Position numbers and translations under genes: made by a program. Below, in pieces: positions 19,901-27,900 of a stretch of DNA of 64,000 nt. The stretch covers positions 155,563 through 219,562 of the forward strand of contig CACYQN010000004.1 in assembly GCA_902776565.1 (NCBI GenBank), given 5' to 3'. The stretch is from an uncultured Bacteroidia bacterium. Lineage in GTDB: Bacteria > Bacteroidota > Bacteroidia > Bacteroidales > ML635J-15. Within the stretch, counting starts at the first letter, position 1. Each line of letters starts with the position of its first letter. The notes under the pieces are model-generated. The model had not been told where the DNA came from, ran no database searches, and was given only the letters and a program-made list of their open reading frames with translations.

Positions 19901-20726
19901 GATTTACCGTGTATCTTCAACCCGCTTCCTTGCAATGGACTATATGCCAACGACTTTGAAAAAATCCGTTCTTTATGGTGGCATCTTCTACGATAGCGAC
20001 ACGGTAACAATGAAACGTGAAAGCGAACGTTATTCTACGCGCAGTACAAGTATAAGTTCGTTTGCTGCTTTCAACAAGGGCGAAGATCGCGGAAGTCTCA
20101 GTTATTTGCCTGGCACAAAGACCGAAGTTGAAGACATTTTTGGTAAATTGAATAAAAAGAAGATAAAAGCAACGCTTTACGAAGGTTCGCAGGCAAACGA
20201 GGAGTCGTTCAAGGCTTTGTCGGGAGACAATATAGATGTACTGCACATTGCAACCCACGGCTTTTTCCTGCCTTCCGAAGAAAAGCTGTCGGGCGAAAAT
20301 TCGCTTATCCAGTCGGGACTTTTGCTTTCGGGAGCAAACTATGCTTGGCAGAACCAGCCTTTGCCCGAAGGCATTGAGGATGGAATTTTAACAGCCAAGG
20401 AAATAGCATTTATGGATTTGCGAAAGACTGATTTGGTAGTGCTTTCCGCTTGTCAGACTGCTCTCGGGGAGATTACCAGTGAGGGCGTTTTTGGCTTGCA
20501 GCGCGGTTTCAAGAAGGCTGGTGCACGTACCGTTATAATGAGTCTTTGGCCAGTAGATGACAATGCTACCTTGTTGATGATGACGGAGTTCTATACAAAT
20601 CTTACTTCTGGAATGAACAAACGCGAAGCTTTCATCGCCGCACAAAACAAGGTCAAGAATAGCGCAGGTTTCGAGAATCCAAGGTATTGGGCAGCGTTTA
20701 TTATGTTAGATGGGAACGAAAGATGA
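16908..20726 (+). CDS. Exported TPR-CHAT (caspase-like) protein
   Basis: A 1272-residue protein. Signal peptide about 1-21 (LSLAIIFLSLGNLVAQ). About 17 tetratricopeptide repeats of 42 residues (27 to ~735), kinesin-light-chain style, with a recurring YATSLNNIG pattern. A helical linker follows, then a CHAT domain (about 960-1272) with a complete caspase-like dyad: His1117 (HIATHGFF) and Cys1182 (VLSACQTALGE). CHAT proteins are caspase/separase relatives; some act in bacterial defence. This one carries a signal peptide and no T9SS tail, so it is predicted to work in the periplasm. The TPR superhelix probably binds a protein partner. Its substrate is unknown, and no obvious partner gene is fused or overlapping. 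Confidence 0.92.
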   Translation: MEKLFLSLAIIFLSLGNLVAQNIDSLYKVGVKYYNSGDYKSALPVFKEVAELKRQQVGETHRDYAVALYNVGTIYKEMGDNKNCLEYYLLATETYRLVLGEKDYSYALSLNNTGAVYNDLGDNENALKFYKKAAEIQKEIIGESHPDYATSLSNIGYTYSLQGRYKESLEYFIRANEIFKSSAGENSPTYALSLNNLGSAYEYVGDYQQATECYMQAYRIIASIGGENNPDLAFSYNNIGSLLAKMGEYNEALNYYTKALDLQEKTIGNDSQQYAISLSNIGFAYSNMDDYENALKYFNRSLETTKAVLGEDNTSYAVTLNNIGSVYSKSGDYNKALEYYLQAKEIIERTSGKYGHDYATTLNNIGELYKFLGDYGTALQYYCEALEIKEQIYGNQHPEYATTVKSIADVFYIFGDYNSALNNYTYALVIRGVALGTDTPAYAESLLDIGKVYDELGDYGIALEFYRSAAEIQMENLGKKHSSYALTLNRMGIAACNIGDYEKALKYLREALDIQKLVIGENHADYASTLNSIGLVYSELGDNETALKYYLRIAEIKKSVFGEEHLDYATALNNIGSAYAKLNDNGNALKYFIQAAGIQKSLLGEKSLDYTISLNNIGFAYSGLGENEKAKESYSAAAEICLKMFDEKHPQYATSLNNLSLAYMDGGDKEKALDFCRKALGIREDIFGKNHPSYSASLYNMAGIYNHFGDYAEALGFYKQASKLQKSNIVRNFSFMTAHERETFWNTNSEYCRKQLNVAYRLPSDTAASRLSYDTELITKGLLLTSEIEFNRLIAESGDSALVSEFDNMRKLSLMLNIELEKPVLERIVNCDSLNDEIQKAERHLVEKCKPYGDFTRYVAIGWKDVRNALKGNDVAIEFTSYKICPDSIMYAAIVLAKNMESPVFVPLFEQKEMNRLLRGVAPKEVTQDENERGATSVSAKRLGIYESTGLYDLLWKPLERYFPENPRIYFAPSGMLHKIAVEYAPIDHRKTISDKYEIYRVSSTRFLAMDYMPTTLKKSVLYGGIFYDSDTVTMKRESERYSTRSTSISSFAAFNKGEDRGSLSYLPGTKTEVEDIFGKLNKKKIKATLYEGSQANEESFKALSGDNIDVLHIATHGFFLPSEEKLSGENSLIQSGLLLSGANYAWQNQPLPEGIEDGILTAKEIAFMDLRKTDLVVLSACQTALGEITSEGVFGLQRGFKKAGARTVIMSLWPVDDNATLLMMTEFYTNLTSGMNKREAFIAAQNKVKNSAGFENPRYWAAFIMLDGNER

Positions 20727-20777
20727 GCAGTTGAAAGTCTGTTTTGCCTTTTTTCGAGTGTTTGACCAAATTTTTCT

Positions 20778-20785
20778 TACATTTG
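20778..20785 (+). promoter_or_regulatory. -7 promoter element, possibly of a leaderless gene
   Basis: TACATTTG lies 4 bases before the GTG start at 20790, so the mRNA may begin at or next to the start codon. Confidence 0.5.
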
Positions 20786-20789
20786 TGCC

Positions 20790-21587
20790 GTGAAGAATAT
20801 TTTGGAAATATTGTTTTTGCTATTGTCGCCATTCTTGGTTTTGGCGCAGGAATCCGTGTCGTGGAACAGGGAAGCTGTAGCCGATGCGCTTGAAATAGAT
20901 AGGCTTGGAAACATATATCTTGTCAAGGGCAATGTCGTGGCAAAGTACGATGCCGAAATGAATTTCCTTTGTGCCTACGACAACTATCCTGCTGGCAGTA
21001 TGTCGTCGCTTGATGTTTCCAATCCGTTCAAGGTGATAGTGTTCTATTCCGAGTTTAACAAACTTATGTATCTCGACAGCAAGTTTGCGGAGCTTCGCAG
21101 TCCAATTATGCTCGATGATGCGGAACTGTACAATACGAAGGTGGTATGTTCGTCGTCGTTTGGCGGGTTCTGGGTGTTCGACGAGCAGAATGTCTGCGTG
21201 AGAAGGGTTGATAGCAACCTTGAAATTTCGCAGCAGGGTACCAACATATACGACAAGCTCGCCGATGCCGACGTGATTGCAATGCGTGAATCTATAAACT
21301 ATCTTTTCCTGTTTGCTGATGATGGTAAAGTGTTGATTTTGGACAAGTTCGGTAATTTTTACAGGTCGTTGGAAGTCGGAGGTAGCTGTACGGACTTTTG
21401 CGTTGACAACGATGTGCTGTATTATAGCCGGAATGGAGAAATTTCTGCATACGATGTTGTGGCCGACAATACTATTGTCATTCCGACCGAGGGCAAAAAT
21501 ATTTCAAAGTTTAGGATTAGGCACGACTTGCTTTATATGCTCGGTGAAAATAAATTGGAATGCCGTAAAATTCAAGTCGAAAAATAA
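20790..21587 (+). CDS. Exported protein of unknown function, beta-propeller-like
   Basis: A 265-residue protein that starts at GTG 20790. It has a signal peptide (LEILFLLLSPFLVLAQ) and then short beta-strand-rich repeats of the type LGNIYLVKGNVVAKYD, GKVLILDKFGNFYRS and GEISAYDVV, which look like small propeller blades. I do not recognise a named family. It lies between the TPR-CHAT gene and the deoxynucleoside kinase gene, with its own -7 element directly before the start codon, so its mRNA could be leaderless. A structural rather than catalytic role is plausible but not shown. Confidence 0.75.
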   Translation: MKNILEILFLLLSPFLVLAQESVSWNREAVADALEIDRLGNIYLVKGNVVAKYDAEMNFLCAYDNYPAGSMSSLDVSNPFKVIVFYSEFNKLMYLDSKFAELRSPIMLDDAELYNTKVVCSSSFGGFWVFDEQNVCVRRVDSNLEISQQGTNIYDKLADADVIAMRESINYLFLFADDGKVLILDKFGNFYRSLEVGGSCTDFCVDNDVLYYSRNGEISAYDVVADNTIVIPTEGKNISKFRIRHDLLYMLGENKLECRKIQVEK

Positions 21588-21635
21588 TGCCGATTGCAAA
21601 AAATGCAGTAACTTAGCACCCAAAATTTTAGAGGT

Positions 21636-22250
21636 ATGCATATAGCAGTAGCAGGAAACATTGGAGCCGGCAAAACTACTCTAACCAAGTTGCTGGCAAA
21701 GCATTACGGATGGACTCCGAATTTCGAGGATGTTGACTACAATCCTTATCTTAACGATTTTTACGAAGATATGCAGCGTTGGTCGTTCAATCTTCAGATT
21801 TATTTCTTGAACAGCCGTTTCAACCAGATTCTTGAGATTCGCAAGTCGGACAAGACCATAATCCAGGACAGGACAATATACGAGGACGCATATATTTTTG
21901 CACCAAACCTTCATTCGATGGGGCTTATGTCGAGCCGCGACTTCGACAACTATTTCAGTCTGTTCAAGCTTATGACTTCGGTGGTTCAGGCTCCCGACCT
22001 GCTGATATATCTTCGCGCCAGCGTTCCTACGCTTGTACGCCAAATCCAGCAACGTGGACGAAAGTACGAGTCGTCGATTCGTATAGATTACCTTACCCGT
22101 CTCAACGAACGTTACGAGGCTTGGGCTTCGGAATACGACAGTGGCAAGTTGCTGATAATCGACGTTGACAATATCGACTTTGCAAACCGTCCCGAAGACC
22201 TTAGCACTGTTATCGACAAGATTGACGCAGAAATTCACGGATTGTTTTAA
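21636..22250 (+). CDS. Deoxynucleoside kinase
   Basis: A 204-residue enzyme of the deoxyadenosine/deoxyguanosine kinase family. The P-loop is GNIGAGKTTL (residues 7-16). The substrate-side motif is QDRTIYEDAYIF, in the place of the family's DRS motif. The LID-type arginines are in QRGRKYESSIR. It phosphorylates deoxynucleosides for nucleotide salvage. Which base it prefers cannot be read safely from sequence. It is followed by riboflavin synthase after 22 bases, so they are probably co-transcribed. Confidence 0.92.
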   Translation: MHIAVAGNIGAGKTTLTKLLAKHYGWTPNFEDVDYNPYLNDFYEDMQRWSFNLQIYFLNSRFNQILEIRKSDKTIIQDRTIYEDAYIFAPNLHSMGLMSSRDFDNYFSLFKLMTSVVQAPDLLIYLRASVPTLVRQIQQRGRKYESSIRIDYLTRLNERYEAWASEYDSGKLLIIDVDNIDFANRPEDLSTVIDKIDAEIHGLF

Positions 22251-22272
22251 GGCTTGTTAAATTGTTTGGATT

Positions 22273-22884
22273 ATGTTTTCAGGAATTGTAGAAGAAACCG
22301 CAAAATTGGTAAGGATAGAGAAGGAGCAGAGTAACATTCACTTTTATTTCACCTGCTCGTTTGGCGACCAGCTTCGCATAGACCAGAGCGTTGCACACAA
22401 CGGCGTATGCCTTACCGTGGTTGAAATTGACAAGCCGACCAAGACCTACAAGGTTACGGCAATGAAGGAAACCCTTGACAAGTCGAATCTTGGTCTGCTC
22501 AACATCGGCGATGAGGTAAACATTGAGCGTAGCATGAGTATGGACAAGCTCCTTGACGGTCATCTTGTTCAAGGTCACGTTGACCAGACAGCAAAGTGCA
22601 TCGATGTTACCGAAAACGGTGGCAGCTGGTACTACACTTTCGAGTACGACAAGTCGAAGGGAAACATTACGGTCGAAAAGGGTTCCGTATCGGTAAACGG
22701 TGTGAGCCTCACGGTTGTAAACTCGAAGGCGAATACTTTTTCGGTGTCGATAATACCATATACCTATCAGGTTACAAATTTCCATTGCTTCAAGGTAGGC
22801 ACTATCGTAAACCTTGAGTTCGACATTATCGGAAAGTACATACAGAAAATTATGGCAGGCTACCTTGAAGGGCTTGGCAAATAG
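22273..22884 (+). CDS. ribE: Riboflavin synthase, alpha chain
   Basis: A 203-residue protein opening MFSGIVEETAKL, the family signature. It has two lumazine-binding repeats: the first with NGVCLTVVEI, the second with SVNGVSLTVVN. The MDKLLDGHLVQGHVDQ motif between them is also typical. It converts two molecules of 6,7-dimethyl-8-ribityllumazine into riboflavin and a pyrimidine in the last step of the pathway. Length is normal (about 200). It lies between the deoxynucleoside kinase and a flippase gene, with no other riboflavin genes nearby. Confidence 0.97.
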   Translation: MFSGIVEETAKLVRIEKEQSNIHFYFTCSFGDQLRIDQSVAHNGVCLTVVEIDKPTKTYKVTAMKETLDKSNLGLLNIGDEVNIERSMSMDKLLDGHLVQGHVDQTAKCIDVTENGGSWYYTFEYDKSKGNITVEKGSVSVNGVSLTVVNSKANTFSVSIIPYTYQVTNFHCFKVGTIVNLEFDIIGKYIQKIMAGYLEGLGK

Positions 22885-22887
22885 CAG

Positions 22888-24204
22888 GTGTCAATACTCG
22901 CAAAATACCTAAACAGCGTCAGGGCATTGCAGTTTTTGCAGTTGTTCCGCTTCGTTGCGTTGTTACTTATTGGTATTGTCTTGTCAAAGACCGACATCGG
23001 TATAAGCCAGATTGGTACCTACGAGACTTTTTTGCTCATTTCGGGTGCGGCTTGCTTCTTCTGGACTGGCGGAATGCTCCAGACAATGCTTTCGATGAAG
23101 CGAGAACAACAACAGGAAAAAACAGAAGCATATTTTAACATATTCTTGATTTTTACGGCATTGGCACTTATTACGGCTCTTGCTGTTTTTCTGTTGCAGT
23201 CGCAGATTGCAAGTTTTGTCGGCTTCAGTGGCGATAGGATACCATACCTGAAGATTTTGCTCGCCTATATTGCGCTATCGTGTCCCTCAAATCTTGTTGA
23301 ATATATTTATCTTGTTGAAAACAAACCTTATAGGATTGCCATTTATGGCGCGGTTGTATTTACTTTGCAGATTCTAGCGGTAACAATACCTGTGATTATG
23401 ACCGACGACCTTGGCTATGGTCTGTATGGGCTTTTGCTTGCAACGGCAGTAAGGTTTGTGTGGTTAGCGATTGTCGTGCTAAGATATTCTCGGATAAGGT
23501 TTTCGGGCAAATATATGGGATTTTTCTTGAAACTTTCCGGCCCTTTCATATTAAGCGTGCTGATTGTAAAGGGAATACAGTATGCCGATAGTTTCCTTGT
23601 ATCTTATAGGTTTGATGAAGGTACATACGCAATGTTCCGCTATGGGGCAAAGGAATTTCCACTTATACTTTTGCCTGTCACGGCATTCTCGGAGGCTATG
23701 TCGTCGCGTATAGCCAACAACGGCATTATTGCAGAATCGCTTGAAAGCATTAAGCGCGAAAACCGTCACTTAATGCACATTTTCATTCCTGCCGCTATGA
23801 TTGCAATAATAGCGAGCAAGTATCTGTATCCGCTGGTTTTCAATGAGGATTTTTACGAAAGTGCATTGATTTTCAATCTATATTGCTTTGCATCTGTATT
23901 TAGGTTCATAACTCCCGAGTGCATACTTGTTGGTAAGAGGCAAAGCCGTCCCATACTTGCTGCCGCTACGGTGAATATTCTTGTCAACGTAGTGATTGGA
24001 CTTGTGCTTATGAATTTTATAGGCATTATCGGTGTCGCTATTGCATTCATTTTAGGTAACTTGACGGAAAAATTGATACTTGTTTCGGTTGTCAAGTCGA
24101 TTTATGGCATACGGCTGAGGGAATATATGGACACGAGGATTTTTGTATATTACTTCTTGCTTATGACGGCAAGTTTGGCGGTAAGTATTGTGATGATTAA
24201 TTGA
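22888..24204 (+). CDS. Second polysaccharide flippase-like membrane protein
   Basis: A 438-residue polytopic protein with about 12 membrane segments, in the MOP/Wzx class (early LSKTDIGISQIGTYE; mid GIQYADSFLVSYRFDEGTYA). It starts at GTG 22888, three bases after the riboflavin synthase stop, so translation is likely coupled. No in-frame ATG lies near the expected N-terminus. The gene ends four bases before the truA stop on the other strand. It probably moves a lipid-linked surface glycan, but the substrate is unknown. Confidence 0.78.
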   Translation: MSILAKYLNSVRALQFLQLFRFVALLLIGIVLSKTDIGISQIGTYETFLLISGAACFFWTGGMLQTMLSMKREQQQEKTEAYFNIFLIFTALALITALAVFLLQSQIASFVGFSGDRIPYLKILLAYIALSCPSNLVEYIYLVENKPYRIAIYGAVVFTLQILAVTIPVIMTDDLGYGLYGLLLATAVRFVWLAIVVLRYSRIRFSGKYMGFFLKLSGPFILSVLIVKGIQYADSFLVSYRFDEGTYAMFRYGAKEFPLILLPVTAFSEAMSSRIANNGIIAESLESIKRENRHLMHIFIPAAMIAIIASKYLYPLVFNEDFYESALIFNLYCFASVFRFITPECILVGKRQSRPILAAATVNILVNVVIGLVLMNFIGIIGVAIAFILGNLTEKLILVSVVKSIYGIRLREYMDTRIFVYYFLLMTASLAVSIVMIN

Positions 24205-24207
24205 TGG

Positions 24208-24930
24208 TTAGTATTCCACTTCCGTCAGAAATAGCCCTTCGGCAGGAACCGATTGTCCTGCTTCGCAACGGTCTTTCATTTCGATTATACGACAGAAATC
24301 TTCAACCGAAAGTTTTCCTTTCCCGACTTCAACCAAAGTGCCGACTATCGCACGGACCATATTGCGCAGAAACCTGTCGGCAGAAATGCGGAACACTATC
24401 AAGTCTCCGTTTACTTCAAAGTCGGCACGGCAAATACGGCAGTTGTTGGTTTTTACATCGGTATGCAGCTTGCTGAAACTGGTAAAATCAATGTAATCAA
24501 AGAGTTTGTTGGCGGCTTCCTGCATTTTGGCGATGTCGAGCGGACAGCGGACATACCACGAAAAGCCTTTCAGAAACGGATTTTTCCTTTGAGTAATCAC
24601 ATATTTATATGAGCGTTTCTTTGCATCGAAACGAGCGTGAAAATTTTCATCTGCGTGGCTTATCGCAAAGACCGAAATGTCGTATGGAAGTAATCCGTTT
24701 AGCCTGTCAGCCAGCTTGTTGTCTATTTCGGCATTGGCATCGAAGTGTGCCACATAGTATTCGGCGTGAACGCCAGTGTCGGTACGTCCGCAGCCTGTTA
24801 TGGAAATAGGTTCGCGAAGGATTTTGCCAAGCGCATCCTCAAGAGTTTGCTGCACCGATGAGGCGTTTGGCTGCGACTGCCATCCGTGATAGCAAGTGCC
24901 GACATACGATAGTTCAATCTTGTAGCGCAT
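24208..24930 (-). CDS. truA: tRNA pseudouridine(38-40) synthase TruA
   Basis: A 240-residue enzyme with the catalytic aspartate Asp51 in GCGRTDTGVHA, the opening YKIELSYVGTCYHGWQSQ, and the C-terminal RFLRNMVRAIVGTLVEVG motif. It makes pseudouridine at positions 38-40 of the tRNA anticodon arm. Its ATG overlaps the stop codon of the upstream giant T9SS gene by one base (TAATG), so it is probably translated by re-initiation or coupling. That is an odd pairing for a housekeeping gene. Confidence 0.97.
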   Translation of the reverse strand: MRYKIELSYVGTCYHGWQSQPNASSVQQTLEDALGKILREPISITGCGRTDTGVHAEYYVAHFDANAEIDNKLADRLNGLLPYDISVFAISHADENFHARFDAKKRSYKYVITQRKNPFLKGFSWYVRCPLDIAKMQEAANKLFDYIDFTSFSKLHTDVKTNNCRICRADFEVNGDLIVFRISADRFLRNMVRAIVGTLVEVGKGKLSVEDFCRIIEMKDRCEAGQSVPAEGLFLTEVEY

Positions 24931-27900
24931 TATTGTTTGCTTATTTTCAACGAATGAACTTCATTTCCATTGTGCAGTCTAACCACGTATATTCCAGCTT
25001 TCAGTTCCGACCCGAAAACGATTGTGTCGCCATTGGTATTTCCTTCTTTAACAATTCTTCCCAATGCGTCTATCACTTCGTAGGTAACATTTTCGACATC
25101 GGCGGAATTGAATTTTACGGTAATTTCTTCGTCAAACGGATTTGGATATGCTGAAATATCTGAAATGCTAAATTCTTCCGCCATAACTGGTGGGTCAATC
25201 GGGTCAATTGGGTCGTCGGAACCACCGCAACGCACGATGTTGGAATAAATCTTGTCGTAAGATGCATCGTCGTCGGTAACTAGCGGATGGCTCATCTTAA
25301 TCATTATGCGGTAGTAGGTTCCGTCTTCGTACTGGTTCATCTGCACATAATTGTAGGTGGTGAAAAGTACCGAATCCACAACTTCCAATGTTTCGGGCGA
25401 ATCTCCTGCAAGGATATAGGTGAAGGTTTCGGTTATGCCCACATAGGGGCTCCAGTTGAGGTTGCAGACGTTGTTGTTGTCGCATATCGCGGCGAGCACT
25501 ATTGTGCGGTGGTAGGCTTCAATTTCGCTTTCATCGCCACAGTTGCTGACGGCAGTTACCTTATACGAGTAGTATTGTTCCGAAGCATCGACGGTTGTGT
25601 CCTCGTACATTGCTTCCGAATTGAAGCCTACGGATGCAATAAAGGCAAAACCTTCGCCTGAATCGCGGTAAATTCTGTACGAGGCTGTTCCCTGGTTGGC
25701 TGTTTTGTTCCAGCGCAGAACTACCGAGTTGGTTTCGGTTACCGAAGCAAGCGCAAGTTTGTCGCCAGTATATGGCTGGCGGATTGAAACGTTTACAGCG
25801 TCATACGAGCGGCAACCTTGGTTGTCGGTTACCGTTACGGAGTAGTCGTTAGCCTCGCTTACCGAGAGTGTCTGTGTTGTTGCACCGTTGCTCCATTGGT
25901 ATGATGTATAGTTGCCAGCATCCAAGGTATATGACTGACCTTCACACAATACGATGTCGCTCCAAGCACCAATAAACGGCATTTCCGGTTCGTTTACGGC
26001 AGTATCGAGTATAGTTTCGCAGTTGTTGCTGTCGGTAGCGGTAATCGTGTAATGACCTGCAGGAAGCGAAGTTGCGGAGTTTGTCGAAGAAACGTTTCCG
26101 CTCCACGCAAACGAAAATCCTGTGCCGCTTCCACCGTCAACAGTTATGGCAATGGAACCAGTTCCTCCGTTGCACTGTGTGTCGGTTACAGACATTTCAA
26201 AGTTGTGGGCGACAGCATCTTCCACTGCAACTGGAACAGTATCGGTGCAGTTGTGGCTGTCCTTTACGACAAGCAAATAATTTCCTGCTGCAACATTCTG
26301 ATATTGAGGCTGTACGCATACTGGTGAGTTCGGATTTTCTGCCCGGAACCAGAAGTATTGAGCGTATGTTCCTGTTCCACCAGTTGCCGAGGCTGAAAGA
26401 ACTGCATCGTTTGCTCCTGCGCAGGTAATCGGAGATATGTTTGGTATTGCAACAAGCTCATCGGGTTCTGTAATTGTAGCAGATAATGTTGCTACACAAG
26501 AATTTGCATCTGTAACTGTGAGTTGATACCCACCAGCGGAAAGATTCGTTCTACTGGGTGTGGTCTCTTCATCAGACCAAATATAGCTATAAGGTCTAGT
26601 TCCTCCCCTTATTCCTGTAGAAATAGTTCCATCATTTGCTCCAAAACAGGTTATGTCAGTTTTTTCGCTGGTCCAAAGTGTTATTGGAGCAGTTTGACCA
26701 ACAGCTGTGAAAGCAATAGTACTACACCCGTTTATATCCGTGACTGACAAGGCATACATAATTGCCATCAAATTTGTTCTGTCTTCAGTTGTAACACCAT
26801 CGTTCCATAAATAACTATATGGTTGAGTTCCTCCTGTAACTGTAACAGAAATAGTACCATCATCAGCATTCCAACAAGTTACATTGGTGACTTCTGTTTG
26901 TATAGTCAACAAATCGGGCTGAGTTATTGGGAAAGATTGTGAGACGGAGCATGAATTTCTGTCGGATACCGTGCAGGAATAATCTCCAGCAGCAAGGTTT
27001 TCAATGGTTGCTGATTCTGCATCGTTGTTCCAAGTGTATGAGTAAGGCGAAGTTCCGCCCGAAACGGCAAGCGAGATTCTTCCCGAATTGTCACCGTTGC
27101 AAACCAAATTGTCAATGGTTTCAGAAACGGTTATTTGTTCCTTCGTCGCTATTGTTGTGGCAAACGACCTTTGGCAAGTGGAGTTTGTAATTGTAACGGC
27201 ATAGTTGCCAGCATTTAAGTTTGTTCGTTCTGTAAGCGTTGTGTTTGAATTTTCCCACACGAACGATGAGGTTCCAATTCCCGAAAGGGCTAAGTTCCCT
27301 GTTTCACCGTAGCATTCGGGTTGAACGTAGGTAAGGCTCTGATTATAAAGTGCTGTGCCATATTCGACAAACACAACCGAGTCGGCGATTATCTTTCCTT
27401 CGGAATTTTTTGCCAGAAGATGCTTGTAACCGCCCGAGATGTTGGTAAAATTTCCGTTTGCCTGCCAGTTTTCACCATTGTCTATTGAATATGATGTTGC
27501 ACCCGTTGCCGAAACATTAAGGCTTGCATTGTTGCTACCGTCGCAGGTTTCTGGTTGTGAACTTATTGTAAATGAGTCATTTCCATTAATACAAATCCTT
27601 TCCACTGTGCCGTCGTTCCTGATTGCCCAAAGTATGCCGTTTCCTGCCGAGGCTATTTTTGTATAGCTTCCCGTCATTACTTCTCGCCAAGTTGTTGAAT
27701 ATTCGTAAATTGCTCCGTTCGAGAGGAGTACATACACATTTTCGTCGCAGGCTGTCGAAGAAACTATATTCTGTGGCAATCCCGGCTCGATAAGTTCTGT
27801 CGCTGGTGAGGCTGACGGGTTGAATCTTGCGATTCCATTGCTGGTTGTAATGAAAATGTTTCCAGAAGCGGTCTTTACAAACCGCGAAGTATTTGTAATG

